Shown one piece after another: positions 8,856-18,518 of a stretch of DNA of 64,000 bases (positions are counted from its first letter, which is position 1; each line of letters opens with the position of its first letter). Source of the stretch: Flavihumibacter fluminis (GTDB lineage Bacteria; Bacteroidota; Bacteroidia; Chitinophagales; Chitinophagaceae); the NCBI RefSeq assembly GCF_021491375.1, contig NZ_JAKEVY010000001.1:1-64000 (forward strand), given 5' to 3'. The position numbers and the translations under genes were made by a program. The notes beneath the pieces were generated by a model that searched no databases, was not told the DNA's origin, and was given only the letters and a program-made list of their open reading frames with translations.

Positions 8856-10042
8856 TGAGTTGATTTAACTGCAAGGTACTCCTTAAGTATTTTTTGGCAA
8901 TACCATTCCTGCCTCGGTAAATGGAAAGGGCCTTTGAACATATTCCCTTTGGCTGATTGTGCTATTGTTCCGTTTCGATGCAGGTAACCATACCATTCTC
9001 CATTTTGAGCATCATGAAAGTGCGCATAGGCATATTCGTGAATCATACGGTGCCATTCGGCATATTTTTCATTTCCTGTCATGAGGTAAGCCAACAGGGT
9101 AGCAATAATGGCTTCATTCTGCGGCCACCAGAATTTCATATCCTGCCAGTATTCCTGGACCGGTTTATTAAAAACATCGCGGAAGTAGATGATGCCACCG
9201 TACTCTTTATCCCATCCTCTCTCCCACATATAATCCAGCATCCGGCAACCCAGGTTAATCAGGGCGGGATCATTACCACGATACTTTGCTTCTTCCAGTA
9301 TAAACCAGGCGCCTTCAATAGCATGACCGGGATTAAGCGTTCTGCCGTCAATATGGTTGATGATCGATCCGTCCGGAGCCACCTGCTCCATTACACAGCG
9401 GATATCATCCTTTACAAAATACTGCTCGATGGTTCGGATCCAGTTACTGATCCATTCATCGCAGCGCTCATCTCCAATTGTTTCCCGAACTTGTTGTGCT
9501 GTATTAATCATGATCATGGGAACGCCAATTCCAATTGTCGGACGGGTATCCGTGAATTTTGGTTCCAATAATCCGGGCACAGTGGCGTATTGAATACATT
9601 TTCCAAACAACTCACGGGAACGATTGGCTGCAGTTTCATCTCCGCTGGCTTTTGCATAAGCTGCCATCGCAATCACAGCAAAAGTTTCAGAAAAGAAATA
9701 CCGGCGTTTCCGGATGGGTTTTCCATCCCTGGTAACATGAAAAAACATGCGACCATCCGTATCAAAACAATGCTTAACCAGAAAGTCGTATCCAAGTTTG
9801 GCACCCTCCTGCCATTCCGCCCTTTGCTCAACTGTATTATAAAGGGTTGCCAGCAGCCAGGTTGCACGGCCCTGGATCCAGACTGCTTTATCATCGTCGA
9901 TCAGGCTGCCATCTGCATCCCGCATTAACAGGAAACCTCCGTATTCCTGGTCATAGGATCTGGGAAACCAGAAGGGAATGGTATCATTTAGTAATTGCTT
10001 GGAATAAAATTCCTGGTAATATGCTAAATCAGGATTGTACAT
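8837..10042 (-). CDS. N-acylglucosamine 2-epimerase (AGE family)
   Basis: Interconverts N-acetylmannosamine and N-acetylglucosamine, the step after the sialic acid lyase in the Bacteroides-type pathway (replacing NanK/NanE). The 401-residue product has the expected length for the alpha6/alpha6-barrel AGE family. Family landmarks include WIQGRATWL near residues 54-62, NPGHAIEGAWF with the catalytic-site His about two thirds along, WWPQNEAI and the C-terminal KGPFHLPRQEW. It begins inside the 3' end of the MFS gene (14-bp overlap) and ends inside the EamA gene (19-bp overlap). Cellobiose epimerases share the fold, but the operon context favours ManNAc. Confidence 0.9.
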   Translation of the reverse strand: MYNPDLAYYQEFYSKQLLNDTIPFWFPRSYDQEYGGFLLMRDADGSLIDDDKAVWIQGRATWLLATLYNTVEQRAEWQEGAKLGYDFLVKHCFDTDGRMFFHVTRDGKPIRKRRYFFSETFAVIAMAAYAKASGDETAANRSRELFGKCIQYATVPGLLEPKFTDTRPTIGIGVPMIMINTAQQVRETIGDERCDEWISNWIRTIEQYFVKDDIRCVMEQVAPDGSIINHIDGRTLNPGHAIEGAWFILEEAKYRGNDPALINLGCRMLDYMWERGWDKEYGGIIYFRDVFNKPVQEYWQDMKFWWPQNEAIIATLLAYLMTGNEKYAEWHRMIHEYAYAHFHDAQNGEWYGYLHRNGTIAQSAKGNMFKGPFHLPRQEWYCQKILKEYLAVKSTQWMVNS

Positions 10043-11255
10043 AGTCGATGGTTTTGGGCCGAAGGAAATAAAGTTGAACTGTCAGGATGATAAACACCAC
10101 TATTGCCAGCCAGGCAAAACTTTGTCCGAGATTGCCGGCATCACTGGATTTGCCCAACCAGTCTGTAATAAGTGCGCCTGAGAATATTCCGGTAAGATTC
10201 ATGAGTCCATATCCGGTAGCGCGGTACCTGGAGGGCACGAGTTGGCAAAGAATCGGCATGTTGTTGGCATCAAATAAACCAAATCCGAATCCAAAACAAA
10301 AAGCTGCCAGTACAATATGTAAGAGAGAGCTTCCAAACCCGATCAAAACGAGCGCCGGAATGGTAAGGGCAAGTCCGATTGCTCCGGTGTATACACGTCC
10401 CCGCAGGTTTTTCTGCACCCATCGATCTGATAGGTATCCACCAACCAGGACTCCAATTAAAGAAGAGCCGGAGGTGGTTATCGTGGAAAGTGGACCTGCT
10501 GTAGCCATGTCAATATGCAGGGTTTCAGAGAAAAGTGTAGGCAGCCAGTTCTTAACGGCCCATCCTGGTAAACTCGGCAAAGTGAAATAAAGGAGCAGGA
10601 TCCAGAAGGAAGGATTTCCCAATAAAAAACGAAAGGCTTTACCAGGTGCAACCGCTTCCCCTATTCTGCCGGAAAATCCTTTTTTGCTGCTGAGTTCTTT
10701 TAGGAAAACAAGCAGTATGAATGAATAAATGATTCCAATAAGTCCAAACGACTGGAATGTAAACTGCCACGACATAGTAGCTGCGATGGTTGCGCCAAAA
10801 CCTCCCAATGCCTGTCCCATATACAATCCGGTCATATGGATGCCAATGGCCAGCGACCTTGTTTTCCCATTGTGATAATCTGCGATCAGGGAAAGGGCTG
10901 CTGGAATATAGAGCGCTTCACTAACTCCCATGATTGCACGAAGTACATAGAGTTGGTCAAAATTGGTAGCAAAACCCATAGCAAAAGTTACTCCTGACCA
11001 TACGAACAAACTTCCAACGATCAGGCCTTTACGGTTGAATCGGTCGGCAATGATGCCGGCAGCCGGACTGATACCACCGTAAATCCAAAGAAAAATTGCC
11101 ATGAGGATGCCAAAGTTTTCGGCTGATTGCAATTCAGCAATATCAAGCTGCATGGAAGGACGCATGGTTGCCAGCATTTGCCGGTCCATATAATTAAGGA
11201 GAGCAACAAGCCATAAAAGGCCTACCACCACCCAGGGATATTTGTTTCCTTTCAT
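10029..11255 (-). CDS. MFS transporter, probable sialic acid importer
   Basis: Twelve-helix major facilitator of the anion:cation symporter type (408 residues). The first helix carries the LNYMDRQML motif typical of ACS-family sugar-acid transporters such as ExuT and NanT relatives, and the loop motif DRFNRKG follows helix 2. The ATG at 11255 is preferred over an in-frame TTG 27 bases upstream because it falls one base after the stop of nanM. Placed between the mutarotase and epimerase genes, it most likely moves N-acetylneuraminate across the inner membrane. Substrate is inferred from context only. Confidence 0.82.
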   Translation of the reverse strand: MKGNKYPWVVVGLLWLVALLNYMDRQMLATMRPSMQLDIAELQSAENFGILMAIFLWIYGGISPAAGIIADRFNRKGLIVGSLFVWSGVTFAMGFATNFDQLYVLRAIMGVSEALYIPAALSLIADYHNGKTRSLAIGIHMTGLYMGQALGGFGATIAATMSWQFTFQSFGLIGIIYSFILLVFLKELSSKKGFSGRIGEAVAPGKAFRFLLGNPSFWILLLYFTLPSLPGWAVKNWLPTLFSETLHIDMATAGPLSTITTSGSSLIGVLVGGYLSDRWVQKNLRGRVYTGAIGLALTIPALVLIGFGSSLLHIVLAAFCFGFGFGLFDANNMPILCQLVPSRYRATGYGLMNLTGIFSGALITDWLGKSSDAGNLGQSFAWLAIVVFIILTVQLYFLRPKTIDYVQS

Positions 11256-11256
11256 G

Positions 11257-12411
11257 TTATCGGCTTCTGTTAAGTTGACCAATTTGAATATAGGGGGAAC
11301 GTATACCCGCTCTTATTTCACCGCTTGGCAGCAGGAGGTTGTTATTCCACCAAATGAGAATAGTAGTTACAGGGGCATCAAATGGAACAGAACCGGCAAA
11401 TTGCCATTGACTCTCATGCGCCGGCAATACCAGTAATTCTTTTCTAAAACCAGGATGGTTTCGTTGCAGCTCATTTTTTTTATGGATTAGTTCTACTCTT
11501 TTTGTACTGTCTCTTTCATGTTGGATGGCCCCCAATAATTTTTCCACCTGAGTGAAAGTTGATCCATCGTCTCCACCCAGTAAAAGAATATTTTCATCTT
11601 TCATTTTTATGGCTTGTGCTGCAGCCAATGCATATGGAAGTTTTCCCAGTTTTTTCCAGGTTCTATGATCAAGCGAGTACGCCCAGGTTTCAGCATAGAG
11701 CTGGCTGGTATCGGTACCGTTTCGCGCCCGGCCTCCTGCCAGAATGAGTTCCTGCCTGCCATTTACGGAACGGGCCTGCAGAACTGCATGAGAAACAGCG
11801 TATGGCAATGAAGGTAGTTCTAGCCAGCCCTGTGATGGATCGTTCAGTGAGAAACTAAAAAATCGGTTATTCATTCCTGTTGAAGTTTCTCCGCCGGCTA
11901 TAAAAAGCTGATTCTGGATTGCTGTTCCTGCTGCATTGGTCAGGGGTATGGGTAATTCGGGTAGTGCTTTCACAGTAATTCCGGTATGCGTTTTTCCAAG
12001 TAACCATACAGCTGAACTGATTCCATTTGCTCCTTCCCCTCCTGCCAATACAAGGCCCTTTGAAGTCGAATAGGAACAACCATAGGAGGTCAGTTCCGGA
12101 AGCCGGATTGTTTTCCAATAAATACAGTCACCTCCCTCTGTTAGTTGATAAAGATGCAACTCCTCTTGGTATTGTTTTTTTCCTCCTTCCCATGGAAGTT
12201 TTTGAGGAAAATTTGCTCCCCCTCCTACTAGAAACAAATCATCAATGATTCCGGTAACAGGTCCTGCTATTCCTATGGAGTTTCCATCTTGGTATGCCGG
12301 AAGAGTTACAGGTTCTTTCCATTCAATCTCAACCAATTTGGCATTAGATCGACAGCTGCCGACAGGTGTTTGCAGAATCATCAGAATTATTGGTAAATAA
12401 AGTAAACGCAT
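11257..12411 (-). CDS. nanM: N-acetylneuraminate mutarotase/epimerase, cyclically permuted kelch family
   Basis: Speeds conversion of the alpha-anomer of Neu5Ac released by sialidase into the beta-anomer, in the periplasm. The 384-residue product opens with a signal sequence followed by a Cys (GSC), compatible with a lipoprotein or a cleaved signal. Kelch repeats are visible as recurring glycine pairs: FLVGGGANFP, LVLAGGEG, FIAGGETS, LILAGGRA, LLLGGDDG. The opening GGGANFP within the first blade is characteristic of the cyclically permuted mutarotase family. It lies 5 bp after the lyase gene and one base before the MFS start. Confidence 0.88.
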   Translation of the reverse strand: MRLLYLPIILMILQTPVGSCRSNAKLVEIEWKEPVTLPAYQDGNSIGIAGPVTGIIDDLFLVGGGANFPQKLPWEGGKKQYQEELHLYQLTEGGDCIYWKTIRLPELTSYGCSYSTSKGLVLAGGEGANGISSAVWLLGKTHTGITVKALPELPIPLTNAAGTAIQNQLFIAGGETSTGMNNRFFSFSLNDPSQGWLELPSLPYAVSHAVLQARSVNGRQELILAGGRARNGTDTSQLYAETWAYSLDHRTWKKLGKLPYALAAAQAIKMKDENILLLGGDDGSTFTQVEKLLGAIQHERDSTKRVELIHKKNELQRNHPGFRKELLVLPAHESQWQFAGSVPFDAPVTTILIWWNNNLLLPSGEIRAGIRSPYIQIGQLNRSR

Positions 12412-12416
12412 GGCAA

Positions 12417-13358
12417 TCAGCTATGCTTTGCAACCGGAAATCGGGAGCAATAGTCCTGAAATGAAAGACGTTCCAGGTCTTTGGTGAACAGTTCTCTTTC
12501 TTCTGGCTTCATATTACGTACCGGAAGCCGGAATTCGCCGCAATCCAGCCCGATGGCTTTCATGAACGTTTTACCAGTGGCAATACCGCCGTATTTTCCG
12601 AGTAGCCGGATCATATCAATACTTCGTTGCTGTTCTGCCCTTGCAGTGTTCAGGTCATTGCGTTCAAACGCATCGATTAGTTTATGGTATAGCGGTGCTG
12701 CATAGTTGAAGGTACTGCCAACAGACCCTTTTGCTCCCAAAACCAGTGCAGACAACATGTTCTCATCCCTACCCCAGAGCATATCGTACCGCCCCTGCTG
12801 GAAGCGAAGGCAACTGAGAAAGTCCATAAAATCTTCATGGGTATATTTAATACCTGCAAAATTCGAAATATGTCCGTCCACTTCCTGTAACAGATCAATC
12901 ATATTAAAGGCCACTCCTGTTAATACCGGAATATGATAATAATAGAAGGGCATATCAGGAACTGCGGCTGCCACTTCAGCAATACAGGCAGCCAGTTGTT
13001 TCACTGAAGCCGGTTTGAAATAAAACGGCGCTGTAAAGGATACTGCGTATAACCCTTCCTGTTGGGCATGTTTTGCCAGCTCTATACAATCCGTAATTGA
13101 AGTGCCTCCGAGGAAACACATCACCCTGAATTCCGGATCCTGTCGGGTTGCTGAGGCCCATGCAGTAGCTACCTGTTTTTTCTCCTGCAGGGATAGGGAA
13201 ACCCCTTCACCTGTTGATCCCGCAATAAAGGCTCCGGTAACACCATTTGTTTTCAGGAGTGCATAATAGTCGGGAATGAGAGCAAGGTTCAATTCACCCG
13301 ATCCATGAAAAGGAGTAAAAGGGGCCGCAATCAATCCGTTTAAATGTTGGCTGGACAT
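12417..13358 (-). CDS. nanA: N-acetylneuraminate lyase (dihydrodipicolinate synthase family)
   Basis: Cleaves N-acetylneuraminate to N-acetylmannosamine and pyruvate in the cytoplasm. The 313-residue TIM-barrel product shows the phosphate/carboxylate loop GSTGEG at about 47-52, a catalytic tyrosine in PFYYYHIP at about 136-143 and the Schiff-base lysine in GIKYTHED near residue 170. The family also includes dihydrodipicolinate synthase, but the GIKYT context and the gene neighbourhood point to the sialic acid lyase. It is the third gene of the operon, 23 bp after susD and 5 bp before nanM. Confidence 0.9.
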   Translation of the reverse strand: MSSQHLNGLIAAPFTPFHGSGELNLALIPDYYALLKTNGVTGAFIAGSTGEGVSLSLQEKKQVATAWASATRQDPEFRVMCFLGGTSITDCIELAKHAQQEGLYAVSFTAPFYFKPASVKQLAACIAEVAAAVPDMPFYYYHIPVLTGVAFNMIDLLQEVDGHISNFAGIKYTHEDFMDFLSCLRFQQGRYDMLWGRDENMLSALVLGAKGSVGSTFNYAAPLYHKLIDAFERNDLNTARAEQQRSIDMIRLLGKYGGIATGKTFMKAIGLDCGEFRLPVRNMKPEERELFTKDLERLSFQDYCSRFPVAKHS

Positions 13359-13381
13359 ATTTCGAATTTAAGTATTCTATA

Positions 13382-14962
13382 TTATTTAGGTTTGGATGTC
13401 TGGTAGCCGGGAGTTTGATCCACGAGGGGATCATTGGTCCAAATAGCAGGTGGAATCGGCCAGAGAACTTTATATCCGATAGTGGCTTTATCCAATACTC
13501 CATATGGATGAGCTGAATTTTTATACACCAGTGGTTCATTATTTACCTGCATTCTGCGCAAATCATACCAGCGTTTACCTTCAAATACAAACTCTTTGGA
13601 ACGCTCTTCAAAAATCGCCAGTTCGTTTGTGTCTTTTGTTCCGGAAACAAAGGGTGTCGGATCATTACCAACTCCACCGAAAGCACGATTCCGGATTGCC
13701 TGTACATATTCAGATGGATCAGCTCCTTCTGCATTCGATATTTCGGCCAGCATCAGCAACCGGTCTGCTTCCCGGTAAACCGGCCAGTCGTCCGCGAAAT
13801 AACGCTTATTCGCATCAATCGTTCCCAGGAATTTCACCAGGGCAGTATTTCTCACTGTCACTGCGTAAGGAGTGGTGGATGTAGTCACTTTATAATAATC
13901 ATAGAAGGTAGCATTTCTACGTTGATCAGCTACATCGTAGGATTGAAAGAATTCGAAGGTATATCGGTATCGCTGGATGATCTGTTGCGAATTGCTTTGT
14001 GCAATTACCAACGGATCCACCAGGAAATTTCCCACCCCGGCACTTACAGTTGAATCTTTGTAGTGCTGGCCGTCAAAATTAAAGGTGGAGTAAGTGTAGG
14101 CGGCAACACCAGGCATTTCAGCCTCACCTACCCGATAAGGTAGAGCAAAGATGATTTCATTGTTCCGTTTTTTGTTATAAGCAAATACATCTTTGAAACT
14201 TGCCTGCAAGGAATAGTCGGTTACAGACAACAAACTGCTTTTCGCTTCTGCCAGGTCTGCTGTATTACTGTATACTTTTGCAGACCAGAGGAATATTTCT
14301 CCTTTTAGCAATTTTGCAGCATGCGGATTCCACTGGTATTTATCCTGAGCAGTACTGTTACCAAAAAGATCAATTGCGCTGTTGATATCCTTCTTGACTA
14401 CTTCCAGTACTTCAGCTTCTGAAGAGCGGGCCCTTCTCAATGTTTCCTGGTTGGTATTTCCATTCAATACTTCAGGTTCCAGCCAGATGGGAACACCACC
14501 ATAGGTTCTCAGTAAATGGAAATAATAATAAGAACGCATGGCATATGCTTGTCCCAGCAGGTAGGATTTTTTTTCAGCGGGCAGAAATTCAATGGCAGTA
14601 ACTCGTTGAATGAACAGATTTAATTGCAAAATCGGATTATAAAAGCCAGCCCAGTTGCCCACACCTGCTGAATTTTCTTCGATCCGGTGTTCAATAATAT
14701 TTAATTCATTTAGGGAGGTATTCTGTACGTCTATATTGCTGTAAGCGCCACCCCTCATTTCACCCAGGCGAATAAACATAAAATTATTGTCGCGGAATTG
14801 TTTGTGGAGTCCTACCATGAAATTGGTAACCTGGGCTTCATTCTGCCAAAAGTTTCCATCACCGAAATAATCTTCCGGAGCTAGCTCCAGTGTTTTACGG
14901 CAGGCGGTCTGCGTGCTAATAATAAGTATCAGCAACCATAGAAGTGAATGTATTTTTTTCAT
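13382..14962 (-). CDS. SusD/RagB-family nutrient-binding outer membrane lipoprotein (NanU-like)
   Basis: Cell-surface lid that hands glycan or sugar ligands to its SusC partner. The ATG at 14962 gives a lipoprotein signal (WLLILIISTQTAC); an in-frame TTG 18 bases earlier is less likely. With 526 residues and the C-terminal RagB motifs (FVFEGKRWYDLRR, then YKVLWPIP and DQTPGY) it is a typical SusD homologue. It follows susC by 24 bp. Because it stands before nanA and nanM, the ligand is most probably sialic acid or a sialoglycan, as with the NanU proteins of Bacteroides and Tannerella. The ligand cannot be read from the sequence. Confidence 0.9.
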   Translation of the reverse strand: MKKIHSLLWLLILIISTQTACRKTLELAPEDYFGDGNFWQNEAQVTNFMVGLHKQFRDNNFMFIRLGEMRGGAYSNIDVQNTSLNELNIIEHRIEENSAGVGNWAGFYNPILQLNLFIQRVTAIEFLPAEKKSYLLGQAYAMRSYYYFHLLRTYGGVPIWLEPEVLNGNTNQETLRRARSSEAEVLEVVKKDINSAIDLFGNSTAQDKYQWNPHAAKLLKGEIFLWSAKVYSNTADLAEAKSSLLSVTDYSLQASFKDVFAYNKKRNNEIIFALPYRVGEAEMPGVAAYTYSTFNFDGQHYKDSTVSAGVGNFLVDPLVIAQSNSQQIIQRYRYTFEFFQSYDVADQRRNATFYDYYKVTTSTTPYAVTVRNTALVKFLGTIDANKRYFADDWPVYREADRLLMLAEISNAEGADPSEYVQAIRNRAFGGVGNDPTPFVSGTKDTNELAIFEERSKEFVFEGKRWYDLRRMQVNNEPLVYKNSAHPYGVLDKATIGYKVLWPIPPAIWTNDPLVDQTPGYQTSKPK

Positions 14963-14986
14963 ACAAGTATGTTTCTTCAATGTGAA

Positions 14987-17900
14987 TTAAAAGGTTAGGT
15001 TCGCTCCGAACACCAGGGAGGTTGGAATGGTGTAGGCGCTGTTCTGAGAACCGGTACGTTCCGGCAGATTCAGCATTTTATTAGAGATATAGCCCAGGTT
15101 CTGACCGGTAACTGTCAAGGTCAGGCCTTCCACGTTAAATCGCTGCAACATTCCTTTGGGTACTGTATAACTTAGCGATACTTCCCGGAATGCGAGGTAA
15201 CTGGAATTCACCCAGAACATATCACTTGGGCGATCAAAGTTTTTGGTATTCAACTGATCTGCCCAGGTATAACGTGGGTACTTCGCATTCGGATTCTCAG
15301 GTGTCCAGGTATCTTTTACAATATCGGTAGCATTGAATTCGCCCTGGAAACTTCCCAGTGCCCACATCTGCATGAAGTCCTGCTGGATATGACCTGCCCC
15401 AAAATCAACTCTTGCAAAGAGGGATAAACCTTTATAAGATACAGTAGTATTTAAGCCACCAGTCCAGCGGGGAATGATTCTGCCCAGCGATACACGATCC
15501 CGGTAATCAATAGTGTCGTTTTTATCCAGGTCTTTCCACATCATATCACCCAGTTTGGTTGAAATATGATTGGTAAGTCCTAATTGGCTGATAAGTGCCT
15601 GACTGGCAACCCGCTTTCCGGCTGCCGAACCGTATTGCGCTTCACCAGCTGCGATATCAATTACATTATAAGAATCCAGGTCTTTTTGAGTACGGATGAT
15701 TCCTGCACTTACATATCCAAATATTTCTCCGTACTCCTGGCCTTCCTGGTATCCACCAACCCAGATGATCCTTCCGGTTTTAGGATCATAAATTTGGGTT
15801 CCACCCTGGCGATTGTTTTCATTGCCATTGGAAGGAAGTTTGACGATAATGTTTTTATTCCAGGCGGCATTGGCTCCAATGGTCCAGCGAAAATTTTTTC
15901 CTTTTATCAGGCGATACGACAATTCCATCTCCACGCCTTTATTTCGCATACTCCCGTTATTGGTACGTAGTGAGGACAAGCCAGATGAAAACGGTAAATT
16001 GATAAAGGCCAATTTGTCGGTAGTTAACCTGTTGTAATACGCGATCGAAGCATTTATCTTATTATTCAGGAAAGCCATATCGGCACCTACTTCAACCGTA
16101 TTTAATTTTTCCCAGGTGAGTTGCGGGTTGGCGATTCCGGTTTGCAAAAATCCAATCACACCGTTGTAAGCGTCTTGTGCTCCATAGGAACCCTGCAGTT
16201 CATACAAACCGATCCCTTCATTGGTGCCTATTCCAATATTTCCATTCTTACCCCAGCTGGCTCTTAGTTTGAGGTATGACAGCCATTTGTCAGTTGATGC
16301 CAGGAAATTTTCACGATGTGCCATCCATCCTACTGATAGTCCCGGAAAGGTACCATACTGGTTGTCTCCGATTAACCGGGAATATCCATCTCTTCGCACT
16401 GTGAAGGTGGCCAGGTATTTCCCATCGTAATCGTAGTTGATACGTCCAAAACCAGACATGATCCGCTCCCTCGAATGGAAAGATCCCATACTTCTTGTTT
16501 GCGTTGTTGCGTTGTTCAGCGTTAACCCGAGATCCTGGAAATCATCCGTCGGAGCGAGAGCTCCACCGGCTGAGAAGCCTGTATTGTAGACGGTATAATA
16601 TTCAAAACCTGCCATTGCGCCAAGGTTATGCATATCAGAAAAACTGGACGTATAATTCAGAATGGCATTATAGGTTTGACGGGTTGTGCGATTAAAGGAA
16701 TTACTGCTGGAGCGGGTTCTGTTCCACCCTGTGTTCGGGTTGGTATAACTTAACAAACCGGTTCTGAAATCGCGGTTAAAGGCTTCGTACAATCCTTCAT
16801 CATACATCATAATACCACCAATTTTCGCATATAGATCCTTGTGAAAATTCACCGTGAAGGCCTGTCCAAGTGTTAATTTATCCGCTTGATTTTTACGATG
16901 GTACTTATCTATATTGATTACGGGATTACCATCACTGGCATCCCTGCCAAGCAGCAATTCTCCGTTCATATTGGTTCCACGCATGGTTGGAGGTGCTGAA
17001 AGCATTCGGCCCCAGTAGTTGGCTTCACCATTTTGAAGCGATTGATCGCGCCAGTTTGCTTTGATGAATTGCACACTGCTTTCTGATTTCAACCAATCCT
17101 TGATTTTATATTCTCCGTTTAATGCGAGGTTAAGCCGCTTATAAAAAGTGGCAAGTGATAAACCTCCTTCATCGTAGTAACCAATATTTGCATAGTACTT
17201 TCCACGATCATTACCACCGGTTATTCCGATATTATAATCCTGTACCAATGCAGATTTATTCAGGCCATAATCGCCATAATTGAAATCTTTATAAATCAGT
17301 TCGGCAAAAGTTCCGTTCGGATCATAAGCGCCGGCCGAATTGGTAGGTACGGCATCGGTCATGGTTTTCCAGCCTTGTCCGAGGCTAAGCAATTCGCGGT
17401 TGGCATCGGTGAGGCGCATCGTGCTCCATACTGCCCGGCTATCATAATTACCATCCAGCACATTTCCATTGGCATCCTTGTAGAGATTGCCGGTACCACG
17501 GGGACCTACAGCCGCTAATACAGAGGGGGCCAGTGTTCCGTTTTTAATGGCTTCGACTACCCCTCTCCGTTGCCAGGTTATATAATCGTGTGCGGAAAGG
17601 AAATTGTAGGGAACGTTGAGGTAATTCCAACCGGTGCGGGCTTTCAGATTGATGGAAGCTTTTCCAGCTTTTCCTTTTTTGGAAGTGATGAGAATAACAC
17701 CATTGCTGGCGCGTGCACCATATATGGCTGTTGAGGAAGCGTCTTTCAGCACTTCCAGGCTTTCGATTTCTTCCGGGTTGATATCACTTAAAGAGGAACG
17801 GACTTGCCCATCCATGATAATCAGCGGGCTACCACTTCCATCAAATCCGGTACCTCCTCTAAGTATAATATTAGGAAGTGCACCGGGACGGCCAGTACCT

Positions 17901-18370
17901 GTAGAAACTCTCAATCCCGGAATGGTTCCGGCAAGTGCCTGAGCAGGGTTGGAACGAATACCTGTTTCAAGCACTTTGTTATCGAGTTTGGAAATGGAGG
18001 AGGTTACTTTGGAACGTTTGATTGTTCCATAGCCAACCACCACCACTTCATCCATTTTCTGATTTGCGGGCGTTAAACTGATTGTAAAACTGAGTTGGTT
18101 ACCAGTTTTAATTTCCAGGCTTTCAAAGCCAAGTGAACTGAAAACCAGCACAGCATTTGGTACTGCATCCAGGCGGAATACACCATTTTCATCGGTTTGA
18201 GTGCCGGTGGTACTACCTTTTAAAAGCACTGAAACACCAGGTAAAACAGTTCCGTCTTCAGAAGACCGTACAGTTCCTGAGATGGTCCGGCTTTGTGCCC
18301 ATACCTGAGTGGAGCCAAGCAATGCTATCAGTAAGATGAGCCATAACCGGCAAGGAATCGTTTTTCTCAT
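14987..18370 (-). CDS. SusC/RagA-type TonB-dependent outer membrane transporter (NanO-like)
   Basis: TonB-driven outer membrane channel that imports the ligand captured by the neighbouring SusD. The 1127-residue product has a signal peptide ending in VWAQ at about residue 26, a carboxypeptidase-regulatory-like domain (about 27-105), the SusC signature DEVVVVGYGT at about 107-116, a plug domain with the TSKKG run near 230, and a long beta-barrel ending in a terminal Phe (FGANLTF). It is the first gene of the sialic acid operon. A perfect 17-bp palindrome lies 18 bp upstream of its start, probably the site of the divergent GntR regulator. Confidence 0.93.
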   Translation of the reverse strand: MRKTIPCRLWLILLIALLGSTQVWAQSRTISGTVRSSEDGTVLPGVSVLLKGSTTGTQTDENGVFRLDAVPNAVLVFSSLGFESLEIKTGNQLSFTISLTPANQKMDEVVVVGYGTIKRSKVTSSISKLDNKVLETGIRSNPAQALAGTIPGLRVSTGTGRPGALPNIILRGGTGFDGSGSPLIIMDGQVRSSLSDINPEEIESLEVLKDASSTAIYGARASNGVILITSKKGKAGKASINLKARTGWNYLNVPYNFLSAHDYITWQRRGVVEAIKNGTLAPSVLAAVGPRGTGNLYKDANGNVLDGNYDSRAVWSTMRLTDANRELLSLGQGWKTMTDAVPTNSAGAYDPNGTFAELIYKDFNYGDYGLNKSALVQDYNIGITGGNDRGKYYANIGYYDEGGLSLATFYKRLNLALNGEYKIKDWLKSESSVQFIKANWRDQSLQNGEANYWGRMLSAPPTMRGTNMNGELLLGRDASDGNPVINIDKYHRKNQADKLTLGQAFTVNFHKDLYAKIGGIMMYDEGLYEAFNRDFRTGLLSYTNPNTGWNRTRSSSNSFNRTTRQTYNAILNYTSSFSDMHNLGAMAGFEYYTVYNTGFSAGGALAPTDDFQDLGLTLNNATTQTRSMGSFHSRERIMSGFGRINYDYDGKYLATFTVRRDGYSRLIGDNQYGTFPGLSVGWMAHRENFLASTDKWLSYLKLRASWGKNGNIGIGTNEGIGLYELQGSYGAQDAYNGVIGFLQTGIANPQLTWEKLNTVEVGADMAFLNNKINASIAYYNRLTTDKLAFINLPFSSGLSSLRTNNGSMRNKGVEMELSYRLIKGKNFRWTIGANAAWNKNIIVKLPSNGNENNRQGGTQIYDPKTGRIIWVGGYQEGQEYGEIFGYVSAGIIRTQKDLDSYNVIDIAAGEAQYGSAAGKRVASQALISQLGLTNHISTKLGDMMWKDLDKNDTIDYRDRVSLGRIIPRWTGGLNTTVSYKGLSLFARVDFGAGHIQQDFMQMWALGSFQGEFNATDIVKDTWTPENPNAKYPRYTWADQLNTKNFDRPSDMFWVNSSYLAFREVSLSYTVPKGMLQRFNVEGLTLTVTGQNLGYISNKMLNLPERTGSQNSAYTIPTSLVFGANLTF

Positions 18371-18387
18371 AATTAAACTAGTTGTGC

Positions 18388-18404
18388 ATTATGTATGACA
18401 TAAT
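18388..18404. promoter_or_regulatory. GntR/FadR-type operator 1
   Basis: Perfect palindrome with 7-bp arms ATTATGT/ACATAAT around ATG, containing the GT-N3-AC core typical of FadR-subfamily operators. It lies 18 bp upstream of the susC start codon, where binding would block transcription of the sialic acid operon. Confidence 0.6.
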
Positions 18405-18495
18405 AAAAATAATAATAAATTTAAATCCACCAAGAAAAAATATCCAAGACTTGCCTGGTCATGTGGATAAGCAGGAAATCCCTAGTTTTGTTAGA

Positions 18496-18512
18496 ATTTA
18501 GTATTACATAAT
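18496..18512. promoter_or_regulatory. GntR/FadR-type operator 2
   Basis: Matches operator 1 at 14 of 17 positions, including the whole right arm ACATAAT and the central GTAT. It ends 6 bp before the gntR start codon, so it would serve autoregulation. Confidence 0.55.
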
Positions 18513-18518
18513 AATTGT

